From NCBI GenBank assembly GCA_017447815.1, contig JAFSMS010000014.1, positions 1 to 55,668 on the forward strand: 55,668 nt of DNA, written 5' to 3'. Every line of letters begins with the position of its first letter. The first letter of the stretch is position 1. The notes under the pieces were generated by a model that saw nothing but the letters and a program-made list of their open reading frames with translations, did no database searches and was not told the origin of the DNA. Position numbers and translations under genes: made by a program. This DNA comes from Bacteroidales bacterium. Its GTDB lineage: Bacteria > Bacteroidota > Bacteroidia > Bacteroidales > UBA932. Shown here in pieces: positions 8,193 to 16,652 of this stretch.

Positions 8193-8830
8193 GCGGTTTC
8201 GCTTGCGTAAATGCGCTCGAACAAGGTTCTTAACAGCGCCTCATCCCGGATGATCCGGCGAAGTTCCTCCAGTTTGGCACTGTTGGGAGACTCCGGAATC
8301 CAGAGTTTGAGGTAACCGCCGTAATCATACTTCTCATGAAGGTGCTCCAGCGTACGCTGCCAGTGCCCCTCCTTCTCCAGTTCCGGATAATGGGACAGGC
8401 CGAACTGCACCGTGCGCCGGATAATTTGCTCCGGCTCGATGAGGCGGTCGGCCTCGGCGACGATGCGCCCGTAGATGCTGCGCGGCTCATGGTCGGAAGA
8501 GGCGCGGTGATCTTCGGCCGCCTGGGCGATGGTTTCAATCTCATCGGCCGAAAACCACTGCCGAAGTTCCTTCATTTCGCGGATGATGCGGCCGCTTTCC
8601 AGGTGGTGGGTTTTCCGGTCCACGGCGAGGCCCAAATCGTGGCAGGCGGCCGCCGCATAGACCATATCCCTGTTTACGGGATAGTGTGCCGCCAGGTCCA
8701 GGGCACGGGCGATGACACTGCGAGCGTGGTCTTCCTGATGCGCCTTGTCAAAACTCTTATACCGAGGCACAATTACGGACCGGACAAAACACGCCAAGGC
8801 CGGATTTACTGCAGTTTCTGTCTGTTTCAT
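8189..8830 (-). CDS. HD domain protein
   Basis: A 213-residue protein with an HD-type metal-dependent phosphohydrolase domain: an early His in HQEDHARSVI (around residue 36), then ACHDLGL (His-Asp at 64-65), then HLESGRIIREM. A distal DHRASSD and a following EADRLIE supply further candidate metal ligands. It probably hydrolyses a nucleotide or other phosphate ester; the substrate is not known. It is translationally coupled to the upstream GNAT gene: the stop of that gene and this ATG overlap as TAATG at 8828-8832. Confidence 0.8.
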   Translation of the reverse strand: MKQTETAVNPALACFVRSVIVPRYKSFDKAHQEDHARSVIARALDLAAHYPVNRDMVYAAAACHDLGLAVDRKTHHLESGRIIREMKELRQWFSADEIETIAQAAEDHRASSDHEPRSIYGRIVAEADRLIEPEQIIRRTVQFGLSHYPELEKEGHWQRTLEHLHEKYDYGGYLKLWIPESPNSAKLEELRRIIRDEALLRTLFERIYASETA

Positions 8831-9297
8831 TACAAGATGATTTCCATGCTGGTGAACTGGGGCTGCATTCCCATGGCCTCATAGAATTTAAGGGCGGGAT
8901 GATTGCACTCCCACACATGCAGCGTAATGTTGTGGCAGCCCTGCTCGCGGGCAAACTTTCTGACATGCCCGAACAGTTTGGTGCCGATTCCCTGCCCGCG
9001 CGCCTTCTCGTCCACACAGATATCGTCGATATAGAGCGAGGTGAGCGGCTGCAGACTGCCGCTGTTCTGGAACGTGAGGGCGCAGAAGGCATAGCCCAGC
9101 ACCTCCGAATCCCGTTCGTAAACGAATACCGGAGTTTCCGGATTGGCAAAAATGGCTTCCAGGGCGGCATCCGTGTACTTTTTGCCCTCGCCCCGGAATA
9201 GGTCGGGGCGGCCGTTGTGATGAATTCGGAGCACTTGCTCCAGGAGCCGGTTCACGGCTGCCAAATCCTGGCTGCTTGCTTTTCTTATCAATTCCAT
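8830..9297 (-). CDS. GNAT family N-acetyltransferase
   Basis: A 155-residue single-domain GNAT enzyme using acetyl-CoA to acetylate an amine. The acetyl-CoA pyrophosphate loop is RGQGIGTKL, preceded by the beta-4 strand LYIDDICVDEKA, and the C-terminal FYEAMGM helix is typical of the family. The substrate is unknown. It follows priA on the same strand by 9 bases and overlaps the HD gene, so priA, this gene and the HD gene may form one transcript. Confidence 0.85.
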   Translation of the reverse strand: MELIRKASSQDLAAVNRLLEQVLRIHHNGRPDLFRGEGKKYTDAALEAIFANPETPVFVYERDSEVLGYAFCALTFQNSGSLQPLTSLYIDDICVDEKARGQGIGTKLFGHVRKFAREQGCHNITLHVWECNHPALKFYEAMGMQPQFTSMEIIL

Positions 9298-9306
9298 AAA
9301 CTGCGA

Positions 9307-11253
9307 TTATACCGGATCGACATCAATGACCAGATGGCCGAAGTATTTCTTCTCCTTCTCAAAGGCGTTCACGCTGTCCAGGAGCCTCTTTTTGTTGGCC
9401 TGCAGGGCTTTGTCACGGGGCAGCATCACGCGGATCTGGCGGATATACCGGTCGGCCACTTTGTCCACGGCCGGCGTATAGGGGCCGATGTGCGGAAGCG
9501 CCAGCCGGGAGGAAAACTCCCGGGAAAGGAAATCCACCCTCTTTTCGCTGGCATCCCGGAAAGTGAGGTAAATGAGGCGCGTGTAAGGAGGATAGCCGAA
9601 CTGACGGCGTTCCTGGAGCATATCGGCGGTGTTGTCCGTCTTCTCTCCCAGGCGGGCGAAAACCGGATGGGAGGGTTCCCGGGTCTGGATGACGAAAAGG
9701 CCCGGCTTTCCGCGCCGGCCGCTGCGGCCCCGGAACTGCTCCAGAATCTGGATGGCATGCTCGTCGGCCCGGAAGTCCTGCTGACCCAGGATATTGTCGG
9801 CCTGGATGACGGCCACCAGCGAGAGGCCGGCGAAATCGAATCCCTTCGTGAGCACCTGCGTGCCGATGAGGATGTCAATCTCTCCCTGGGCGAACTGACG
9901 GATGATGTCCGCTTCGGCGGCACTGCTGTCGCTGTCCAGCCGGGCGATGCGGGCCTCGGGGAAGACGGCCTTCACCTCCTCCTCGATTTTCTGGGTCCCG
10001 GCCCCGAGGGGCTGGAGTTTGCCTCCGCACTTTTTGCAAAGACCGGTGTATTCTTCCGAATGACCGCAATAGTGGCAAAGGAGGCGCTGGGGATGCAGGT
10101 GCAGGCTCATGGAGACGTTGCAGTGCGGACATTTGGGGATATCGCCGCACTCGGTGCACTGGACGGCCGGGGCATAGGAGCGGCGGGAGCGCAGGAGCAC
10201 AGCCTGTCCGCCTTCCTTGAGGGTACGGTCCAACTGCTGCAGCAACTTGAGGGAAAGGCTCCCCACCATACCGTTTTTCCTACGCTCGGCAATAGTGTCG
10301 ATCAGAAGGATGGGCACCTCTTCTCCCTGATGGAAGCGCTGCTTCAGGTCAACCTTTACAAAGCGCCCGTTTTCAGCATTATAGAGCGATTCCAGCGACG
10401 GGGTTGCACTGCCCAGGATCACATGGGCGCCTTGGATGAGCGCGAGCATGATGGCACTCTCCCGGGCATGATAGCGGGGCGCCGGCGAATCCTGCTTGAA
10501 GGAACTGTCGTGCTCCTCGTCCACAATGACAAGGCCCAGGTTCCGGTGCGGCAGAAAAAGGGCCGACCGCGTACCCAGGACCATGTATTTTTCCGCTTCC
10601 CGGACGGCCGATGCCACCCTTCCCTTCCGGGCCGGAGTCTGGGCGCTGTGATAGACCAGCACCTCCGGGAATACGGCGGCCACCCGGTCTTCCAACTGGC
10701 GGGAAAGGGCGATTTCCGGAACCAGGAAAAGGACACTTCGTCCGCTGTCCATCGTTTCCCGGGCCAGTTGGAGATAGATTTCCGTTTTTCCGGCGCCGGT
10801 CACCCCGTGCAAAAGGACCGTTTTGCCGGCGTCAAACGCGTCTTTGACGGCCGAAGCCGCCTCTTCCTGCAGCGGACTCAGGGAAACACTTTTCCTTTCC
10901 GTCCGGCGCAGCTTCCCGGGCGTTTTCGCCGGCTTGTCCCGCAGGAGGGCGGCCTTGTACACTTCTCCCACCGTACAGAGATAATAAGAGGCCATGGCAC
11001 GCCAGAAGCGGATTTCTTCCGGGAAAACCGGCGGCAGCCCCTCTTCTCGGCCCACGATATAGAGGATTCTCGGAACAAGGTCTTCGGGAGGGGCCGCCTC
11101 CGTGGCCGACACCACCGCCGGATACTGCTTGCCGGCGAATTCCACCTTCACACGGTCTCCCACGGCCACCTCCATCCCTTCCGGGACGATATAGTAAGGC
11201 TCCCACTCCACCCGGAGCGGCAGAATCACCTGTATGAAGTTCTCTTCGGCCAT
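9307..11253 (-). CDS. priA: primosomal protein N' (replication restart helicase PriA), compact form
   Basis: A 648-residue PriA, the superfamily 2 helicase that reloads the replisome at stalled forks. Visible parts are an N-terminal 3'-DNA-binding domain (residues 1-100), Walker A GVTGAGKTE (150-158), DEEHD box, GSATPSLES, a zinc-binding insertion with paired cysteines (CTECGDIPKCPHC, CHYCGHSEE, CKKCGG), GTQVLTKGFDF and the RSGRRGKPG motif VI. E. coli PriA has 732 residues with Walker A near residue 224. Here it comes about 75 residues earlier, so the winged-helix domain that normally joins the two parts is absent or reduced to a linker. The gene is divergent from parA. Confidence 0.93.
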   Translation of the reverse strand: MAEENFIQVILPLRVEWEPYYIVPEGMEVAVGDRVKVEFAGKQYPAVVSATEAAPPEDLVPRILYIVGREEGLPPVFPEEIRFWRAMASYYLCTVGEVYKAALLRDKPAKTPGKLRRTERKSVSLSPLQEEAASAVKDAFDAGKTVLLHGVTGAGKTEIYLQLARETMDSGRSVLFLVPEIALSRQLEDRVAAVFPEVLVYHSAQTPARKGRVASAVREAEKYMVLGTRSALFLPHRNLGLVIVDEEHDSSFKQDSPAPRYHARESAIMLALIQGAHVILGSATPSLESLYNAENGRFVKVDLKQRFHQGEEVPILLIDTIAERRKNGMVGSLSLKLLQQLDRTLKEGGQAVLLRSRRSYAPAVQCTECGDIPKCPHCNVSMSLHLHPQRLLCHYCGHSEEYTGLCKKCGGKLQPLGAGTQKIEEEVKAVFPEARIARLDSDSSAAEADIIRQFAQGEIDILIGTQVLTKGFDFAGLSLVAVIQADNILGQQDFRADEHAIQILEQFRGRSGRRGKPGLFVIQTREPSHPVFARLGEKTDNTADMLQERRQFGYPPYTRLIYLTFRDASEKRVDFLSREFSSRLALPHIGPYTPAVDKVADRYIRQIRVMLPRDKALQANKKRLLDSVNAFEKEKKYFGHLVIDVDPV

Positions 11254-11292
11254 AAACAGTGCGAATGTAGCAAAAATCTTTGAATATTCATT

Positions 11293-11310
11293 GTGGAACT
11301 TTCGTGGAAC
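11293..11310 (+). repeat. direct repeat of a parS-like half site upstream of parA
   Basis: GTGGAAC occurs twice in direct orientation (11293-11299 and 11304-11310), the second as CGTGGAACA, which equals the right half of the known parS variant TGTTCCACGTGGAACA. The left half is not inverted as in true parS. It lies just upstream of the parA promoter and could be a ParB-contacted control element or a degenerate parS. Confidence 0.35.
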
Positions 11311-11314
11311 ATTT

Positions 11315-11346
11315 TTTGCTCTATTGCAGAATTATCACTACTTTTG
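11315..11346 (+). promoter_or_regulatory. promoter of the parAB operon
   Basis: TTTG (11315-11318), 20 bases, TACTTTTG (11339-11346): a full Bacteroidota promoter. It would give a leader of about 33 bases before the parA ATG at 11384 and rules out the earlier in-frame start at 11234. Confidence 0.7.
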
Positions 11347-11383
11347 TCTGTTTGATAGGGCTGGAGCCCGGAACTTGAACCAT

Positions 11384-12163
11384 ATGGGAAAAATAATCGC
11401 CATCGCCAACCAGAAGGGCGGAGTGGGAAAGACCACCACCGCCATCAACCTGGCAGCCTCTCTGGCCGTTTTGGAGAAAAGCGTCCTCATCATCGACGCC
11501 GATCCGCAGGCCAACACCACATCCGGCCTCAATTTTGACCCGGAGAACAGCGACCATCGCACGCTGTATGAGATTCTTATCGGCAAACTGGGGGCCGAAG
11601 ACGCCCTCATCCAGACCGAACTCCCCAAACTGCACATGATCCCCTCGCACATCAACCTGGTGGGCGCGGAAATCGAACTGCTGGATGTCAAGGACCGTGA
11701 ATCCGTCCTGAAAAAAGCCCTCGCTCCCATCAAGGACCGCTACGACTATATCATCATCGACTGCTCCCCCTCCCTGGGACTCATCACGGTAAACTGCCTC
11801 ACCGCGGCCGATTCCGTCATGATTCCCGTGCAGCCGGAATTCTTCGCGCTGGAAGGCCTCGCCAAACTCATCCAGACCATCCGCCTGGTGCAGAACGGAA
11901 TTAACCCCGACCTTGCCATCGAAGGTTTCGTGGTCACCATGTTCGACGGCCGCACCAAGGTGCACAACCAGGTGGTGGCCCAACTCCGGGAGCACTTTAA
12001 AGACATGGTTTTCAACACCATCATAACGCGGAGCATCCGCCTGAGCGAAGCCCCGTCTTACGGCAAACCCATCATCCTGTATGATGTGATGAACAACGGT
12101 ACGGCCAATTACATGAACCTGGCCAAGGAAGTATTGGACAAGAACGAAGCATCAAATGGCTAA
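11384..12163 (+). CDS. parA: ParA/Soj family chromosome-partitioning ATPase
   Basis: A 259-residue deviant-Walker ATPase that positions the ParB-bound origin region in the cell. The protein begins GKIIAIANQKGGVGKTT with the deviant Walker A (KGGVGKTT, signature lysine at residue 11), followed by LIIDADPQANTT (A') and IIIDCSPSLG (Walker B). It lacks the N-terminal helix-turn-helix of plasmid ParA, as expected for the chromosomal Soj type. I chose ATG 11384 because homologues begin here and the promoter lies at 11315-11346. It overlaps parB by 8 bases. Confidence 0.93.
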   Translation: MGKIIAIANQKGGVGKTTTAINLAASLAVLEKSVLIIDADPQANTTSGLNFDPENSDHRTLYEILIGKLGAEDALIQTELPKLHMIPSHINLVGAEIELLDVKDRESVLKKALAPIKDRYDYIIIDCSPSLGLITVNCLTAADSVMIPVQPEFFALEGLAKLIQTIRLVQNGINPDLAIEGFVVTMFDGRTKVHNQVVAQLREHFKDMVFNTIITRSIRLSEAPSYGKPIILYDVMNNGTANYMNLAKEVLDKNEASNG

Positions 12164-13091
12164 CAAACCGCAATATGGCCTCGGGAAAGGGCTGGGCGCC
12201 CTCCTGGGAGGCGAAGACCTGTCGGAACTGAGAAAGCCCGTCGGCTACATCAACAAAGAAGTGGTTTCCAAGGAAGGAAAGCCGCAGGACACCTCGGACG
12301 TCCTCCGCATCCCGGTGGACATGATAGAGCCCAACCCCTACCAGCCGCGCATGAACTTCGACAGCGAAGCCCTTCGCGAACTGGCCGATTCCATCCGAAC
12401 CTTCGGTCTCATCCAGCCCATCACCGTACGGCGCAAAGGAGACGGCAAATATCAGATTATCAGCGGTGAACGCCGTTACCGGGCATCTACCATGGCCGGC
12501 ATGGACATGATTCCCGCCTACATCCGCGACGCCTCCGAGCAGGGTATGCTGGAAATGGCCATCGTCGAGAATATCCAGCGGGAAAACCTGGACCCCATCG
12601 AAGTGGCCATGAGTTACCAGCGCCTGATGGAGGAATGCCGCCTCACGCAGGAACAGATGGCCGACCGCGTGGGCAAAAAACGCGCCTCCGTGGCCAATCA
12701 GCTCCGCCTGCTGAAACTGCCCGCCAAGGTTCAGCACGACCTCAAAGTCGGCCTGGTGAGCGTAGGGCACGCCAAGGTCCTGCTGGGCATCGAAGACCCG
12801 CTCACCCAGGAAGCCCTGTGCGACGCCATTGTGAAAAACGGCCTCTCCGTCCGGCAGTTGGAAGACAAAATCAAGGCCCTGGAAAGCAAGCCGGCTCCCA
12901 AGAAAAAGGCCGACGAGCCCCAGGAACTTCCCCCCATGTACTACCGCCTGCTGGAGAATATCGGCCGATATGTCGGCGAAAACGGCATCTCGCTGCGCCG
13001 CGGCAAGGATGGAAAGGGTTCCCTCACCATCCGTTTTGATTCCGACGCCCAGGCAGAAGAATTCCTCAAGGCACTGGACCATCAGAGATGA
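12156..13091 (+). CDS. parB: ParB/Spo0J chromosome-partitioning protein
   Basis: A 311-residue CTP-dependent DNA clamp that loads at parS. It has the N-terminal ParA-contact region (GLGKGLGALLGGEDL), the CTPase/partition domain with NPYQPR and GERRYRA boxes, EMAIVENIQRENLDPIE, the helix-turn-helix (LTQEQMADRVGKKRASVANQLRLL), VGHAKVLLGI, and a C-terminal dimerisation tail after a basic linker (KPAPKKKADE). It overlaps parA by 8 bases and the following DUF5683 gene by 4 (ATGA), so the three are translationally coupled. Confidence 0.93.
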   Translation: MANKPQYGLGKGLGALLGGEDLSELRKPVGYINKEVVSKEGKPQDTSDVLRIPVDMIEPNPYQPRMNFDSEALRELADSIRTFGLIQPITVRRKGDGKYQIISGERRYRASTMAGMDMIPAYIRDASEQGMLEMAIVENIQRENLDPIEVAMSYQRLMEECRLTQEQMADRVGKKRASVANQLRLLKLPAKVQHDLKVGLVSVGHAKVLLGIEDPLTQEALCDAIVKNGLSVRQLEDKIKALESKPAPKKKADEPQELPPMYYRLLENIGRYVGENGISLRRGKDGKGSLTIRFDSDAQAEEFLKALDHQR

Positions 13092-13996
13092 ACGTAAGGA
13101 AGGTTGTCATCCTGCTTGCCGGACTGCTTGCAGCCTGGCCTTTGGCCGCCCAGTTCAGGGACGACCAGTTCAAGCGTGACGCCTTCTCGCAGAACTACAC
13201 GGATACCTCCCAGACTGCCAAGTCGGATTCGTCCGCCCTGTTCAGTTTCAAGGAATTCTTCGGCGGACTGGCCGGCAAGAACAAGGCTTCGCTCAAGACG
13301 CTCACCATGGGATCGGCCGTCCTGGTGGGCAGCAACCAGATTTACAACCGCCAGTACTGGAAACTTCCCATCATCTACGGCGGAATCGGCGCCGGGATTT
13401 ACGGCGGCATCCGTTTCAATAAACTGTATCAGCAGACAGAAGAAACGAAATACCAGACTTTCAGCACTTTATGTTATGTCGGCGCCGGCCTGGCCTATTG
13501 GGGCTCCCTGCTGGACGGAGCCGTCATGTTCGACCGCGGCGGCCAGTATCCCAACCCGGCCAAGGCAACGGTCTATTCCATCCTCCTGCCCGGACTGGGC
13601 CAGATTTACAACGGAGAACTTTGGAAAATCCCCATTTACTGGGGTGGACTGGCGGCCAGCGTCCATTTCTGGATAGACAACAATGTCCAGTACCAGCGCT
13701 GGAAATGGATTCATAACCAGGCCACGTCCACCGACGAAACCATCACCGAGCGGCCTCCGTATTCCGGAGAAAATGCCAAATATTACCGGGATATGTACCG
13801 CCGTTACCGGGATTATTCCATCCTGGCCACCGCCCTGGTCTATCTGATTCAAGTGATTGATGCCAACGTCTTTGCCTATATGCAGGGCTTCGACGTTTCG
13901 GACGACATTTCCATGCAGTTGGAGCCGGCGGTGCTGTCCACCCAGTACGCATCCATGAGTCCGGCCGTGGGCATGCGGATCGGCCTTACTTTTTAG
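13088..13996 (+). CDS. DUF5683 domain protein
   Basis: A 302-residue protein with a signal peptide (RKVVILLAGLLAAWPLAAQ). The second half matches DUF5683, a Bacteroidota family found next to parB: LLPGLGQIYNGELWKIP with the PGxGQxYN core, WIDNNVQYQRWKW, YRRYRDYSILATALVYLIQVIDANVFA. Two glycine-rich segments (YGGIGAGIYGG, ILLPGLGQIYNG) look like paired membrane hairpins. It is an envelope protein of unknown role; the consistent linkage to parAB and a lytic transglycosylase suggests a cell-wall or division-related task. It overlaps parB (ATGA), and the next gene starts 3 bases after its stop. Confidence 0.8.
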   Translation: MNVRKVVILLAGLLAAWPLAAQFRDDQFKRDAFSQNYTDTSQTAKSDSSALFSFKEFFGGLAGKNKASLKTLTMGSAVLVGSNQIYNRQYWKLPIIYGGIGAGIYGGIRFNKLYQQTEETKYQTFSTLCYVGAGLAYWGSLLDGAVMFDRGGQYPNPAKATVYSILLPGLGQIYNGELWKIPIYWGGLAASVHFWIDNNVQYQRWKWIHNQATSTDETITERPPYSGENAKYYRDMYRRYRDYSILATALVYLIQVIDANVFAYMQGFDVSDDISMQLEPAVLSTQYASMSPAVGMRIGLTF

Positions 13997-13999
13997 ATT

Positions 14000-15412
14000 A
14001 TGAAAAGAATACTGATACTCAGCGCTTCCCTACTCCTTGTCGCCGCTCCGCTCTGGGGGGCTGTTCCGGTCCGGAAAACCCGCCGGCAACTGCTCAAGGA
14101 GAATGAAGAACTCCTGAAGAAGATCCAGACCCTGCAGTCGGAACTGGAAACGTACCGGGAAAACGCAGCGGCCCTGGAAGAGATTGAAGAGGAACTGTCC
14201 GGCGAAAACGAGAACAAGGTGTCGGCCGCCCTGGAAAATTATGCATCGGCCAGCACGGATACGCTGCTGGCCCAATGGTATATGCATCGCCGCAGCAACA
14301 TCCCTGGCCGCGAGCAATACGATATGGACTCGGTCCATTTCACCACGGATGTGCCGGATTCCGTCCTGATGAAGCGCCTCGCCGACATGAATTCCTTCAT
14401 TTCCCTCCCCTATAACGAGACGGTGAAGAACTACATGATCCTGTATTCGGAAAAGATGCCGCGCAAGATGGGAGAGATGATGGGCCTTGCCGAGTATTAC
14501 ATGCCCCTCTTCGAGGAAACCTTCCGCCAGTACGACCTTCCCGTGGAGTTGAAATACCTCTCCGTCATCGAGAGCGCCCTCAATCCCCGGGCCGAATCCC
14601 GCGTGGGGGCCCTGGGCCTCTGGCAGTTCATGTACCGCACGGCCCGTAGTTACGGCCTGCGGATCGACTCTTACATCGACGAGCGCATGGACCCCATCCA
14701 GTCGGCCGATGCCGCCGCCCGTTACCTCCGGGATGCCTACCGCATTTTCCAGGACTGGCCGCTGGCCATATCTTCCTATAACTGCGGCTCGGGCAACGTG
14801 AACAAAGCCATCAAACGCGCCGGCGGGAAAAAGGATTTCTGGGCCATTTACGAGTACCTTCCGCGCGAAACCCGCGGCTATGTGCCGGCCATGGTCGGCG
14901 CCATGTATGCCTTCCGCTATGCCAACGAATACGGCCTGTATCCGGAGCCCATGGCCATTCCCACCTACGTGGATACCATCCACCTGCACAAAAACCTTCA
15001 TTTCGCACAGGTGAGCGAACTGCTGGGCATCCCCTTGGACGACCTTCGGGACCTGAATCCCCAGTACTACAAGGATATCATTCCCGGGGCTTCCGGGAAC
15101 GAGGTGCTGCGCATCCCCTTCAACTACACGTCCGCTTTCCTGGACCTCCAGGATTCCGTGTACGATTACCGCAAGAACGAACTCTTTGCCGAAAAGGTCC
15201 CGGACGGGCGCGAAACGGTTTCCGGCAGGCCGGTTCCTACGGCACGCCCTTCAGCCGCCCCTCAGTGGACGTATTACAAAGTGAAGGCCGGTGACAATCT
15301 GGGAAAGATTGCCAGAAAGTATCACTGTACCGTCAAACAACTCAAGGCCTGGAACAACCTCAAGAGCGACCGTATCGCGATCGGCCAGAAACTTAAAATC
15401 GGCAAAAAATAG
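14000..15412 (+). CDS. mltD: membrane-bound lytic murein transglycosylase (MltD-like) with LysM
   Basis: A 470-residue exported lytic transglycosylase that cleaves peptidoglycan glycan strands with anhydromuramoyl ends. It has a signal peptide (ILILSASLLLVAAPLWG), a coiled-coil stretch (LLKENEELLKKIQTLQSELE, about residues 33-70), an SLT catalytic domain around residues 170-310 with catalytic Glu in VIESALNPRAESRVGALGLWQF and the downstream AISSYNCGSGNV motif, and one LysM module at the end (YYKVKAGDNLGKIARKYH). MltD of E. coli has two LysM modules; here only one is evident. It is the last gene of the parAB operon. Confidence 0.9.
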   Translation: MKRILILSASLLLVAAPLWGAVPVRKTRRQLLKENEELLKKIQTLQSELETYRENAAALEEIEEELSGENENKVSAALENYASASTDTLLAQWYMHRRSNIPGREQYDMDSVHFTTDVPDSVLMKRLADMNSFISLPYNETVKNYMILYSEKMPRKMGEMMGLAEYYMPLFEETFRQYDLPVELKYLSVIESALNPRAESRVGALGLWQFMYRTARSYGLRIDSYIDERMDPIQSADAAARYLRDAYRIFQDWPLAISSYNCGSGNVNKAIKRAGGKKDFWAIYEYLPRETRGYVPAMVGAMYAFRYANEYGLYPEPMAIPTYVDTIHLHKNLHFAQVSELLGIPLDDLRDLNPQYYKDIIPGASGNEVLRIPFNYTSAFLDLQDSVYDYRKNELFAEKVPDGRETVSGRPVPTARPSAAPQWTYYKVKAGDNLGKIARKYHCTVKQLKAWNNLKSDRIAIGQKLKIGKK

Positions 15413-15985
15413 TTAGAAGCGGTCCATGACGGAGAAAATCCGTTCCCGCACCTCGTCAATCGTGCCGACGCCGTCGATTTCCTGATAGCGGCCGGCATTT
15501 TTGTAATACTCGATGAGCGGTTCCGTCTTGGCGTGGTAGGTCTTGATCCGGTTTTCCACCACCTCGGGACGGGCGTCGTCGGCCCTGCCTTCGATCGTGG
15601 CGCGGTGAGCGATCCGCTCCTGGATCAGGCTGTCCGGAATCATGATGGAAATGCAGGCGGTAACCTTCTCGGCCGTGTTTTCCAACATGCGGTCCAGGGC
15701 CTGGGCCTGCGCGATGGTGCGCGGGAATCCGTCCAGGAGGAAACCGTTCACGCCGCCCGTGCTCTTGAACTTGGCTTCAATCATTCCTTCCACGACCTCA
15801 TCGGGGACCAGGTTGCCCGCTTCAATGAGCGCTTTGGCCTGCTTGCCGAGTTCGGTTCCCGCGGCGATTTCGCTGCGGAGCAGTTCACCGGTAGAAAGAT
15901 GACAGAGATGGTAGCGCTCTACCATGGAACCGGCCTGGGTGCCTTTTCCGGCGCCGGGAGGGCCAAAGAGTACATAGTATTTCAT
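15413..15985 (-). CDS. adk: adenylate kinase
   Basis: A 190-residue cytoplasmic nucleoside monophosphate kinase interconverting ATP, AMP and ADP. The P-loop GPPGAGKGTQ is at residues 8-17, followed by LSTGELLRSEIAAGTELG and GFLLDGFPRTIAQA. The LID region is of the short form (HRATIEGRADD, without the zinc cysteines), so it is a short-type enzyme of the kind common in Bacteroidota. Its stop adjoins that of the convergent mltD gene. hpt lies three bases upstream, so hpt and adk form a purine nucleotide operon. Confidence 0.95.
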   Translation of the reverse strand: MKYYVLFGPPGAGKGTQAGSMVERYHLCHLSTGELLRSEIAAGTELGKQAKALIEAGNLVPDEVVEGMIEAKFKSTGGVNGFLLDGFPRTIAQAQALDRMLENTAEKVTACISIMIPDSLIQERIAHRATIEGRADDARPEVVENRIKTYHAKTEPLIEYYKNAGRYQEIDGVGTIDEVRERIFSVMDRF

Positions 15986-15988
15986 AAT

Positions 15989-16537
15989 TTAGTCGTCTAA
16001 AACGTAGATATCCTTGATATTGCGGCCCAGTTCATCGTAGTCCAGGCCGAAGCCGACGATGAAACGGTTGGGTATTTCCATGGCAACGTAATCCAGTTTC
16101 ACGTCCTTGTCATAGACATCGCTCTTGAGAAGAAGCGTGCAGACGCGTGCGTCTTTCACCTTGTGCTCTTTGAGCTGCTTCATCATGGCCACGATGGTGG
16201 TGCCGGTGTCCACGATGTCTTCCACGATCAGGACCCGCTTGCCTTCCAGGTTGCGGGGAAGCGGAACTTCCGTCTTGACCACGCCGGTGGAAGACGTTCC
16301 CTCGTAGGAAGAGAGTTTGCAGGCTTTCAGGACCAGGGGGAAGTTGACACGTTTGAGCAGTTCGGCCGCATAGACGACGGCTCCGTTCAGGGTGCACAGA
16401 AGGATGACAGGGTCCTCGTCCGTGGCATCGGCATAGTCCCGGTTCAGGCGGTCCGCCACCACATCGATGGCTTTTTCGATTTCCTCGTTGGGAATGAAGA
16501 GGCGGAAAGTTTTGTCGTGCAGGGTTACTTTTTCCAT
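15989..16537 (-). CDS. hpt: hypoxanthine phosphoribosyltransferase
   Basis: A 182-residue purine salvage enzyme joining hypoxanthine or guanine to PRPP. The PRPP loop is VLIVEDIVDTGTT, preceded by LCTLNGAVVYAAELLKRV (the flexible-loop region begins KLSSYEGTSSTG), and the C-terminal purine-binding segment is YVAMEIPNRFIVGFGLDYDELGRN. The start is ATG 16537 or the in-frame ATG 16546; a -7 element at 16557-16564 excludes the much longer open frame to 16828. The gene is transcribed with adk. Confidence 0.92.
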   Translation of the reverse strand: MEKVTLHDKTFRLFIPNEEIEKAIDVVADRLNRDYADATDEDPVILLCTLNGAVVYAAELLKRVNFPLVLKACKLSSYEGTSSTGVVKTEVPLPRNLEGKRVLIVEDIVDTGTTIVAMMKQLKEHKVKDARVCTLLLKSDVYDKDVKLDYVAMEIPNRFIVGFGLDYDELGRNIKDIYVLDD

Positions 16538-16556
16538 CGAATTCATCTTATTTATG

Positions 16557-16564
16557 CAAAAATA
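16557..16564 (-). promoter_or_regulatory. -7 promoter element of hpt-adk
   Basis: TATTTTTG on the minus strand (complement of 16557-16564), about 20 bases before the hpt ATG at 16537. T-rich sequence upstream offers only a loose -33 box. Confidence 0.5.
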
Positions 16565-16652
16565 GTAAAAAACGTCCAAAAAAACTCCTGAAACAACACA
16601 AGTTATTAACAGCGGCTGTGTATTTTCGAACAGGCTTCGTATCTTCGGCATC

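Noticed and set aside
9217-11283. An open frame of 688 codons on the plus strand opposite priA
   Set aside because: Antisense shadow of priA; no recognisable motifs.
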